Source: Planctomycetota bacterium (GTDB taxonomy: Bacteria > Planctomycetota > Brocadiia > Brocadiales > Scalinduaceae). Taken from it: a DNA stretch of 42,667 bases. The notes beneath the pieces were generated by a model that did no database searches, had not been told where the DNA came from, and saw only the letters and a program-made list of their open reading frames with translations. Of the stretch, positions 7,757-14,250 are shown piece after piece. How positions within the stretch are numbered: the first letter of the stretch is position 1; each line of letters starts with the position of its first letter. The stretch lies in the NCBI GenBank assembly GCA_022570935.1, contig JACZYU010000004.1, positions 1-42,667 of the forward strand. Direction: 5' to 3'. A program made the position numbers and the translations under genes.

Positions 7757-8010
7757 TGACAGAGTTCGGCAAGAGCCCGTATACGAACGTCAAAGAGTTT
7801 GAAGACATGGGCTACAATATGGTAATCTTCCCACTAACGGCCTTCAGGGTGATGCTCAAGTCCGTTGCAGATACATTAAGTAAGCTTAAGGCAGAAGGGA
7901 GCCAGGAAACGTTTATTGAAGAAATGATGACAAGGAAAGAACTATATGAAATTATTGGATATGAAGATTACGAAGTAATTGATAAAAAAATAAGTGAAAA
8001 GATAAAATAA
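7757..8010 (+). pseudogene. prpB 3'-terminal fragment, copy 1
   Basis: Encodes TEFGKSPYTNVKEFEDMGYN and onward, the last 81 or so residues of PrpB, without gaps and with about 8 nucleotide differences from the intact gene in 245 bp. The frame is open and ends at a TAA at 8008-8010. It has no start of its own: the open frame runs back into the YgiT gene in another frame. It lacks the whole catalytic part, so an enzyme role is excluded. It may act only as a recombination substrate. Confidence 0.9.
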
Positions 8011-8107
8011 ACATCCTTCTTAGATTTGTAATTAATAAATGTTAACCTGATGGGTTAATAATTATATTGATATTTCGAATAAACGTTCTATACTAAAGTT
8101 ATTATGA

Positions 8108-8422
8108 ATGAAAACAAATTTTAAGTCAAAAAAGCTAAAAAAGAAGTTTGAAACCAGAAAAGAGCTCGAAAGGACTTATGGTACTCGTCAGGCCAAAAAA
8201 ATAACTCAGCGTATGAATGAACTATATGCGGCTGAATCATTGCATGATATTAAAAGCAACCCTTCTTCAAGGCTACATCAGTTATCGGGTAATTATAAAG
8301 ACTATTTAGCTGTCGATTTAGTACACCCTTACAGGCTTATTTTCAGACCTGAAGATGGAGAAATAAAAAACTATAGAACTATAACAATTGTAGAAATAAT
8401 TAAAGTGGAAGATTATCATTAA
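8108..8422 (+). CDS. higB: HigB/RelE-type toxin
   Basis: A 104-residue 'plasmid maintenance killer' protein of the RelE/HigB fold, which would be a ribosome-dependent mRNA interferase. Seen: a basic N-terminal helix FKSKKLKKKFETRKELERTYG, then TRQAKKITQRMNELYAAESLHDI, RLHQLSGNYKDYLAVDLVHPYRLIFRP (about 57-83, the beta core with its conserved Arg) and the C-terminal ITIVEIIKVEDYH, a recurrent ending of HigB toxins. TAATG links its stop to the start of the antitoxin gene, indicating translational coupling. Confidence 0.9.
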   Translation: MKTNFKSKKLKKKFETRKELERTYGTRQAKKITQRMNELYAAESLHDIKSNPSSRLHQLSGNYKDYLAVDLVHPYRLIFRPEDGEIKNYRTITIVEIIKVEDYH

Positions 8423-9513
8423 TGGGAAACATTATGAGCTACTACAAAGCCCCAATTGCCATACATCCGGGAGAAACGTTAAAAGATATCTTAGATGAAA
8501 TGAAGCTGTCACAAGCTCAGTTGTCAGGACGTACGGGTCTGCATGTCAAAACGATAAACGAAATTATAAAAGGTAAAAACCCAATTACGTCGGAAACAGC
8601 GCTTAAACTTTCGATTGTCTTTGGCATGTCTGAAAGTTTTTGGAATAATTTACAACGAAATTACGAAGAAACGATTGCCAGGATTGCTTTAGAAAAAGAG
8701 ATAGAAAAAGAGTCGAAGATAGCTGCAGGATTTACATGTTATAATGAACTGGTAAAACATAAATATGTTGAAAAAGCTACTGACCTAAGAGAAAAAGCAA
8801 GGTTTTTGCTGAATTTTCTAGGCTTGACATCCTTTAAATATCTTGAAAGGAATTATAGCGTTGCCTTTCGTAAATCATCAGCAGGTAAAGTATCAAAAGA
8901 AAACCTGATTGCATGGTTACGTTGTGGTGAACTTGCGGCTTCGAATATTGAAACAAGACCTTTTAATAAAACCAAATTAAAACAGATGTTACCCCAAATC
9001 AGAAAATTAAATTTACTTAAACCTGATGAGTATTCACTAAAATTGAGAACTTCGCTTGCAGAATGCGGTGTTGCCGTTGCATATGTGCCATATTTAAAAA
9101 ATACATACGTAAATGGGGCAACTCGTTGGTTAAACCCATTAAAAGTGTTAATTCAATTGACGCCAAGGAATAAAAGCGAAGATATTTTATGGTTCACGTT
9201 ATTTCATGAATTGTGTCATGTCTTGAAGCATGGGAGGAAAGAAGGATATATCTCTTTTTGGGAAGATGATTATCTAAACAAGAATTACAAGGAACTCGAA
9301 CATGAAGCCGATTCCTTTGCCTCAGAAACACTCATTTCTGGAAAAGAGTGGGACAGATTTTTTGGAAAAGGTTCGTTTAAACACTCTGAAATAATTAATT
9401 TTGCCAGGAAAACAGGCGTAAAGCCTGGAATTATTGCAGGAAGATTGGCTAAAGAAACAGGCAACTGGGCACGATATTCCAGGTTTAGAGAAAAAGTTGA
9501 TGTTGGTGTGTGA
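8422..9513 (+). CDS. higA: HigA antitoxin fused to ImmA/IrrE-type metallopeptidase
   Basis: A 363-residue, two-domain protein. Residues about 13-85 are a HigA-type HTH: HPGETLKDILDEMKLSQAQL, then LHVKTINEIIKGKNPIT and the SESFWNNLQRNYEE ending typical of HigA. Residues about 150-330 are an ImmA/IrrE (COG2856) peptidase with HELCH (262-266) and a second zinc-ligand segment EHEAD (293-297). The fold would let the protein repress its operon and cleave a regulator, possibly itself. Plain HigA antitoxins are about 100 residues, so the fusion is the long variety. MSYYK, 4 codons in, is an alternative start. It overlaps the higB stop by one base. Confidence 0.92.
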   Translation: MGNIMSYYKAPIAIHPGETLKDILDEMKLSQAQLSGRTGLHVKTINEIIKGKNPITSETALKLSIVFGMSESFWNNLQRNYEETIARIALEKEIEKESKIAAGFTCYNELVKHKYVEKATDLREKARFLLNFLGLTSFKYLERNYSVAFRKSSAGKVSKENLIAWLRCGELAASNIETRPFNKTKLKQMLPQIRKLNLLKPDEYSLKLRTSLAECGVAVAYVPYLKNTYVNGATRWLNPLKVLIQLTPRNKSEDILWFTLFHELCHVLKHGRKEGYISFWEDDYLNKNYKELEHEADSFASETLISGKEWDRFFGKGSFKHSEIINFARKTGVKPGIIAGRLAKETGNWARYSRFREKVDVGV

Positions 9514-9842
9514 TACAAATAAGAATAAGTTGTCTACAGTAGGGTGGATTAAGAACGACAGGACGAATCCACCAAAATTAGATTGATTCGACGAATGAAA
9601 AATAAAGGTGGGTTCACTATCGCTTAACCCACCCTACAATATTTCTAGCAAACTTTGAATCCCAGATACAGGAAAACATCTTATTATTGTAGAAGATGAG
9701 ACCATAAGAGTTTATTAACAAAATGATGACGGTCAAAACAATTAACATCAAAAAAATTGGTATGTAAATAGATTTCAACCTCTTCTTTTAATTATTTTGT
9801 CATTAATCTTCTTGTCAAATGGATTATTTTTTTTGAGACATT
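9514..9842. other. Gene-free stretch: MITE-like element plus left end of duplicated unit
   Basis: Contains the inverted-repeat element 9539-9637 and the first 78 bp of duplication copy 2 (9706-9783). No reading frame with support is seen. Confidence 0.7.
9539..9637. repeat. MITE-like inverted-repeat element
   Basis: GTAGGGTGGATTAAG at the left and CTTAACCCACCCTAC at the right form 15-bp terminal inverted repeats with one mismatch. Internal motifs CGAATCCACC and GGTGGGTT form a nested stem. About 100 bp, with no coding capacity. A shorter relative lies at 32703-32755. Confidence 0.75.
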
Positions 9843-10085
9843 ATGAAAACCGTAGATATATCATCCAATATCCTATCTATTAAGGAACTTTTAGACATGG
9901 CCAAAGAAGAATCACTTCTTGTTAAAACAAAAGACGGGGAATCTTTTGTTATTAGTTCAGCAGATGAATTTGATTCTGAAGTAGAGCTTTTACGAAAAAA
10001 TCATAAGTTTCTTTCTATGCTTGATAGATTTAAGAGTAGTGATAAAACTATTCCTATTGAGGAAGTAGAGAAAAATTTACGCTGA
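9843..10085 (+). CDS. Small antitoxin-like protein (Phd/YefM-like), orphan
   Basis: An 80-residue protein starting MKTVDISSNILSIKELLDMA, followed by EESLLVKTKDGESFVISSADEFDSEVELLR. That order (short strand, helix, '(P/S)xxLTKxGxPxxV(L/I)'-like strand, acidic helix) resembles Phd/YefM-fold antitoxins, and the acidic tail IPIEEVEKNLR fits a toxin-binding arm. The match is by pattern only. No toxin gene follows; the next 311 bp are duplicated spacer. The gene sits in a 391-bp segment absent from the otherwise matching copy 1, flanked by CCTCT on both sides, so it arrived as an insert or was lost from copy 1. Confidence 0.55.
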   Translation: MKTVDISSNILSIKELLDMAKEESLLVKTKDGESFVISSADEFDSEVELLRKNHKFLSMLDRFKSSDKTIPIEEVEKNLR

Positions 10086-10396
10086 TTATGTTTACTATTT
10101 ATGTTATGGCATAGTCGTTGTTTATTATATGTAATAGCTTTAACACAGAAGACAAAAAGCTCCACTCGTTCCTTCCTCTGCTTTTGATCACCAGTTAAGG
10201 AGGGCGTTAGCAACAGTTTGTTAAACAGGCAAATCGGGTTCAATATTATTCTGGTCTTATCAGTTAAATTTGTAAAATGCGATATTATACAGAAACTATA
10301 TAGTTGTATTATATTTTTTATAAGGAAATTCAATCAGATGATTATTAAGAATCTGTATGGAAATTAAACCAATTAAAGATAAGGAGGTAGATTTTT

Positions 10397-10621
10397 ATGA
10401 AATGTGTGTTTTGTGGAGGCAAATTAGAAAGAAGAAATGTCGCATTTCGTTATGAAGAAGATAATAATTACTTTTTTGTAGAGGAAGTTCCTGCCGAGGT
10501 TTGTACCTCTTGTGGTGAAAAAACATATTCTCCTGAAGTCACAGATAAACTCCTAAAGTATGCAACAGAGGAGCATAAACCTACAAAGACAATTGAAGTA
10601 CCGGTTTTCAGTTTCGAATAA
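10397..10621 (+). CDS. YgiT-type zinc-finger antitoxin, copy 2 (partner deleted)
   Basis: The 74-residue protein is identical to the one at 7494-7718, and the coding DNA appears identical as well. It keeps both CxxC pairs and the AAGGAGG ribosome site. Its DUF4258 partner is gone apart from the first codons (10358-10382), now fused in sequence to the ribosome site. An antitoxin without its toxin could act as an anti-addiction gene against copy 1. The lack of differences points to a recent duplication or gene conversion. Confidence 0.88.
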   Translation: MKCVFCGGKLERRNVAFRYEEDNNYFFVEEVPAEVCTSCGEKTYSPEVTDKLLKYATEEHKPTKTIEVPVFSFE

Positions 10622-10662
10622 AAAAGTATAGGGAAATAATAATAAAAATCTCCTTTGCTTTG

Positions 10663-10903
10663 TGACAGAGTTCGGCAAGAGCCCGTATACGAACGTTAAA
10701 GAGTTTGAAGAGATGGGCTACAATATGGTAATCTTCCCGCTGACGGCCTTCAGGGTGATGCTTAAGTCCGTTGAGAATCATTAAGTGTGCTGAAGGCAGA
10801 AGGGAGCCAGGAAACATTTATTGAAGAAATGATGACAAGGGAAGAACTATATGAAATTATTGGATATGAAGATTATGAGGAAATTGATAAGAAGATAAAA
10901 TAG
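10663..10903 (+). pseudogene. prpB 3'-terminal fragment, copy 2, frameshifted
   Basis: Matches the end of prpB but is broken: GTTGAGAATCATT replaces GTTGCAGATACATT (one base lost), and about 15 bp are missing near the end, where GATAAGAAGATAAAATAG replaces the longer A-rich tail. It shares some variants with copy 1 (GGCAAG, ACGAACGT, GTCCGTT) and others with intact prpB (GAAGAG, CTGAAG, AACATT), a mosaic that suggests gene conversion or derivation from another prpB paralogue. Confidence 0.88.
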
Positions 10904-10947
10904 AAAGTAAATAATATTGTTGTGTGAAAAGAATAGGAGAAATGGAG

Positions 10948-11379
10948 ATGCCTGATTTATGGACAATAATTGGAATAGCTGTAACTATAACTAGTTTAAT
11001 CTATGCAATTTACCATGGCATAAAAAGCAGACAACTTAAGAAGTTGGTTCATTCACAAACGTGGGATTTACATTCTAGGGCAAACAACGCTACAGGCGCT
11101 GTCCAAAAGGCATTTCTCTTATATAAAGAAAAATATAAAGACAATCTTGACACAGAGGTGTTAGAGGTATTTTCCAAAAGTGCCGCTTTCAGTCAAGATT
11201 TATTCTTAGATACTATCCGCCATGTTTATTTATCAGAGCCATTTGATTACAAAACTGTTCAAAAGTGGGTTCAAGCGAGGAAAGTGAGTGAAGAACATAA
11301 AATTAATTTTGAACTTATTGCAAATTTGGAAGAAAAACCAAAATCACTATATGAAAAATTTAAATATATTTTTGGTTAA
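10948..11379 (+). CDS. Hypothetical protein with one N-terminal membrane segment
   Basis: 143 residues from the ATG at 10948, chosen because AGGAG lies 8 nt upstream; GTG 10924 and ATG 10942 are alternatives with worse spacing. Residues about 4-22 (LWTIIGIAVTITSLIYAIY) form a membrane helix followed by a basic stretch (HGIKSRQLKKL), so the rest should be cytoplasmic. The soluble part is helical, with a tryptophan-rich piece VQKWVQARKVSEEHKINFEL. I do not recognise the family. An attC-like site starts 8 bp after its stop, as expected for an integron gene cassette. Confidence 0.65.
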   Translation: MPDLWTIIGIAVTITSLIYAIYHGIKSRQLKKLVHSQTWDLHSRANNATGAVQKAFLLYKEKYKDNLDTEVLEVFSKSAAFSQDLFLDTIRHVYLSEPFDYKTVQKWVQARKVSEEHKINFELIANLEEKPKSLYEKFKYIFG

Positions 11380-11386
11380 TCAAAAT

Positions 11387-11472
11387 ACATAACAAAACCA
11401 CGAACACCAGATGCCATTACGTTGCGCTCATGGCGGCAGATTATTGCTATGGTTGGCGACTGTTTGTTAAAC
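11387..11472 (+). other. Candidate integron attC site after the 143-residue gene
   Basis: Begins ACATAAC (one mismatch to the RYYYAAC end) and finishes GTTAAAC, an exact match to GTTRRRY. The outer arms TAACAAA and TTTGTTA pair, and GCCAT/ATGGC form an inner stem. The size (86 bp) and position just after a stop codon fit a gene cassette. The right end plus about 25 bp beyond is repeated at 7048-7086 and 10215-10253, which an attC alone would not explain. Confidence 0.45.
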
Positions 11473-11567
11473 AAGTAAATCGGGTTCAAGATTATTCTTT
11501 AACTTAAAGTTTATGTGCTTTAATTTTTAGCCACTTATCTCAAAAGTTTTTGAGGATAAAAACTAGT

Positions 11568-12467
11568 ATGGAAGAAAAGGCAGAGGAATTATCAAATGAA
11601 TATCAAGAAAGTATTGCAGAAATAGACGGAAGGATAAATCTACAAGCAAAATTATTAATGCCAGATGGTAATTATCCTGAAATTAGTAAAATTATAAAAA
11701 TCTTATTAAATGATGTTGAACATAAATTAAGAGGTATGCTCTACCATAAATACAATTATGAAAATATAGAAAGTAAAATTATAGCAGAAGCTTTAAAAGT
11801 TTATAAAGAAGATTCAAACAAAATAAATGTACCTGATGCTTTGTTATTCGAATTTGAAGCATTTCTATTTCAAACTAAAAGCTCTTTAGATTTAGCTATA
11901 AAAATATTAGAAGTATTCTTCCCTGGTGAATTTAGAGTCCATACATTTGAGAAACAAGGGGAAAGGCTTATGAAGAATTTAGAACGTTATAAAACGACTA
12001 TAATGAAAAAAGAAAGGGATCAGATTAAGGACATTAAGAGGCTAGAAAAAGTAAAAGATATTAGACACGAAACAATTGATAATATCATAAATATGCTTAA
12101 AAATGATAAAACTGTATGGTTAGATAAAGCGATTAATATACGAGATACAGTTTCTCATTACAGCGGTAGTGGTATTCTGAGTTTACATCAATATACTTTT
12201 GAAGTTAAGGATAAAGATAAGTGCATTATTAAAAGTCCAATGATATTAAATGTATATCCAAGAGAATTCATTGACATTACATATCAGAACTGCATAGAAT
12301 TTATACAAGACTTTCTTTGTTTATCTATTGAATTATGGTTGCCACCTTTATTTGTTGTCACGATGGCCAATGATTTACATCCTACTTTAAAAGAATGGCA
12401 TAAGACCAATTTTACTCCAGCAAAATACATAAAATATACTTTAGGAACAAGAACAGATTTAAAGTAA
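11568..12467 (+). CDS. Hypothetical protein with HEPN-like RxxxxH motif
   Basis: 299 residues from the ATG at 11568 (a TTG at 11550 would add six); TGAGGA lies about 11 nt upstream. Mostly alpha-helical and lysine-rich, with no signal peptide. Near residue 195 WLDKAINIRDTVSHYSG has R-x4-H, the spacing of the HEPN ribonuclease/nucleic-acid-binding motif, followed by a serine and tyrosine. The C-terminal part (PREFIDITYQNCIEFIQDFLCLSIELWLPPLFVV) is hydrophobic. Related proteins with a 'RxxxxHYS' segment occur in mobile regions, but I cannot name the family with certainty. It is the last island gene before prpC and could be a defence or toxin component. Confidence 0.65.
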   Translation: MEEKAEELSNEYQESIAEIDGRINLQAKLLMPDGNYPEISKIIKILLNDVEHKLRGMLYHKYNYENIESKIIAEALKVYKEDSNKINVPDALLFEFEAFLFQTKSSLDLAIKILEVFFPGEFRVHTFEKQGERLMKNLERYKTTIMKKERDQIKDIKRLEKVKDIRHETIDNIINMLKNDKTVWLDKAINIRDTVSHYSGSGILSLHQYTFEVKDKDKCIIKSPMILNVYPREFIDITYQNCIEFIQDFLCLSIELWLPPLFVVTMANDLHPTLKEWHKTNFTPAKYIKYTLGTRTDLK

Positions 12468-12592
12468 AGAGAAAGAGAATCACATCTCGCAACTTGACAC
12501 AATATTTCAATACTAAGTCGTATATTACTAAAAGGGCCTTGCCGCTTTATAAATAAACATTTAATTTACTCATCTGAATTTGGGAGTATAAA

Positions 12593-13723
12593 ATGAACGA
12601 CAAATCCAAAATCGCTTCCGGTCTTGAAGGGGTTGTAGCGGGAAGAACATCTATCTGCAAAATAGATTCAGATCAATGCGAACTCTTTTACGGTGGATAT
12701 TCCATTAATGATCTTGCCTTAAACTCAAGTTTTGAAGAAGTGGCATATCTGTTGTTGCACGGCGAGCTTCCTGATAAAAAGAGTCTGGAGGATTTTTGCA
12801 GTGAATTGGCAAACGAAAGAGAAATACCTGCTGAATTGATAAATATTATTAAAGAACTTCCAAGTGGAACCGACCCTATGGACGTCTTAAAGATTGCCGT
12901 TGGAATCCTTCATACATCAGACCCTGACGGGACGTCAAATACAAATGATGCAAATATGAGAAAGGCAATAAGGCTTATAGCAAAGATTCCAACAATTATT
13001 ACATACGATTATAGAATAGCAAATGACATGGAACCGATCAAACCCGATGCCCGGCTCTCTTCTGCGTCAAACTTTTTGTACATGTTGAACGGGGAGGAAC
13101 CTGAAAGCTATAAGTCTGATGTCCTTGATAAATCATTAATCCTTTATGCCGAGCATGGATTAAATGCTTCGACCTTTACGGCAAGGGTAGTTGCCTCGAC
13201 CCTGTCAGACCTTCATTCTGCAGTTATGGCGGCTATTGGAGCCTTAAAGGGTCCATTACACGGCGGCGCAAATGAGAGGGTGATGGAGATGCTTCTTGAA
13301 ATAGGTGATGTGGAAAAAGTAGAACCATGGATCAAACAAGCCCTTTCTGAAAAAAAGCTCATAATGGGTTTTGGCCACAGGGTCTATAAAAAGCAGGATC
13401 CAAGGGGTATCATAATAAAAGAAATAGTAAAGGAATTAGGAGAAAGGCTTGGAAATAATAAGTGGTTTGAGATGTCTCAAAAGATGGAAGATATCGTTAC
13501 TGCGGAAAAGGGGCTTCATCCTAATCTGGACTTTTACTCTTCTTCAGCCTATTACCTTTTAGGTATACCAATTTCCCTTTATACACCTATATTTGTTGTT
13601 TCAAGGATTACAGGCTGGATAGCCCATGTCACGGAACAGTATAATGACAACAGACTCATAAGGCCCAGAAGTGAATATGTAGGACATGAAAAAAGGGAGT
13701 ACGTTCCAATTGAAGACAGATGA
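12593..13723 (+). CDS. prpC: 2-methylcitrate synthase / citrate synthase, PrpC
   Basis: A 376-residue type II citrate-synthase-fold enzyme, the short (about 375) form typical of PrpC and bacterial dimeric citrate synthases. It condenses propionyl-CoA (or acetyl-CoA) with oxaloacetate. Catalytic residues: His223 in GPLHGGANE, His262 in GFGHRVYKKQDPR and Asp313 in HPNLDFYS. Also present are AEHGLNASTFTARV (186-199) and the C-terminal signature VSRITGWIAHVTEQYNDNRLI. GGGAG sits about 6 nt before the ATG. The presence of prpD and prpB on the same strand favours methylcitrate synthase, but citrate synthase activity cannot be excluded. The accessory island separates it from prpB. Confidence 0.92.
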   Translation: MNDKSKIASGLEGVVAGRTSICKIDSDQCELFYGGYSINDLALNSSFEEVAYLLLHGELPDKKSLEDFCSELANEREIPAELINIIKELPSGTDPMDVLKIAVGILHTSDPDGTSNTNDANMRKAIRLIAKIPTIITYDYRIANDMEPIKPDARLSSASNFLYMLNGEEPESYKSDVLDKSLILYAEHGLNASTFTARVVASTLSDLHSAVMAAIGALKGPLHGGANERVMEMLLEIGDVEKVEPWIKQALSEKKLIMGFGHRVYKKQDPRGIIIKEIVKELGERLGNNKWFEMSQKMEDIVTAEKGLHPNLDFYSSSAYYLLGIPISLYTPIFVVSRITGWIAHVTEQYNDNRLIRPRSEYVGHEKREYVPIEDR

Positions 13724-14250
13724 TAAACGCAACTACTTTTTTTGACAGGATTTACAGGATATACAAGATAATTTACGTTTGAAATTTTGACCAGCCCGAC
13801 ATAGTCTTTCTGGCGGGTAAGCACCAAATAACAAATTTTAAATAACAAGTAAATTCCAATGAATAAATACAAAATTCAAAACAAACTGGTTTTAACCATT
13901 TGGATATTGTAATTTGATATTTATTTGGGATTTGTTGGTTGAGATTTGGAATTTATTAAATCCTGTTTAGTTCCCACCTGTCGCCTGAGGCGACCCTGTT
14001 GGCAGCTACACAGATCCGATCTCGGTCGGGAGTGGTGACCTTTAGTTATTCATATGGGTGGCATTAGCTATTGGCTTGTACAGTTTATCCTGTTATCCTG
14101 TCTAAAGAATTAACTGGATGTCTAGTATCTTTATAAAAATAATTTAACCAATTCTGGCAAAAAATTCAAGAATTTAGGAATTGGGGAATTCCTTAATCCC
14201 TTAATTCCTCAATATTATAATTCCGACTCGTTCGGGTCAGGTTTCTCCTG
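13724..14250. other. Repeat-filled convergent gap between prpC and acuI
   Basis: About 525 bp between two gene ends. It holds TTGACAGGATTTACAGGATA (13743-13762), a segment (13818-13890) inverted relative to 405-470, a GC-rich repeat (13977-14030) inverted relative to 467-519, TTATCCTGTTATCCTGTC (about 14086-14103) and a long AT-rich repeat (14125-14241) inverted relative to 1557-1680. No gene is credible. Confidence 0.7.
14125..14241. repeat. Inverted copy of the 1557-1680 repeat
   Basis: Reads on the reverse strand as CCTGACCCGAACGAGTCGG, then TATTGAGGAATTAAGGGATT, then TTTTGCCAGAATTGG. The same blocks occur in the same order at 1557-1680. Confidence 0.75.

Larger units (their letters stand above)
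6935..8010 (+). repeat. Duplicated unit, copy 1 (spacer + DUF4258 + YgiT + prpB tail)
   Basis: Aligns with 9706-10903. Segment 6935-7012 matches 9706-9783, 7008-7213 matches 10175-10382, and 7473-8010 matches 10376-10903. Copy 2 carries an extra 391-bp insert between CCTCT direct repeats and lacks 266 bp of the DUF4258 gene. The YgiT coding sequence appears identical between copies. Confidence 0.9.
9706..10903 (+). repeat. Duplicated unit, copy 2 (with insert and DUF4258 deletion)
   Basis: Second copy of 6935-8010. It differs by a 391-bp insert (about 9784-10174) carrying a Phd-like antitoxin gene between CCTCT repeats, by loss of 266 bp of the DUF4258 gene at the 7-bp motif AAGATAA (10376-10382), and by a frameshift in the prpB tail. 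Confidence 0.88.

Noticed and set aside
7657-8010. A 117-codon frame suggesting a short new protein with a PrpB-like end
   Set aside because: It begins inside the YgiT gene in another frame and then follows the prpB repeat; better read as a gene fragment than a real protein.
3942-10903. Idea that the prpB tail repeats are CRISPR-like or attachment sites of a phage
   Set aside because: Only three copies, 245 bp long, coding-derived, with large variable gaps; no integrase or phage gene between them. A recombination role stays possible but not a phage att site.
13740-14250. Possible tRNA or small RNA in the prpC-acuI gap because of GC-rich paired pieces
   Set aside because: No cloverleaf or T-loop motif; all structured pieces are accounted for by repeats found elsewhere in the window.
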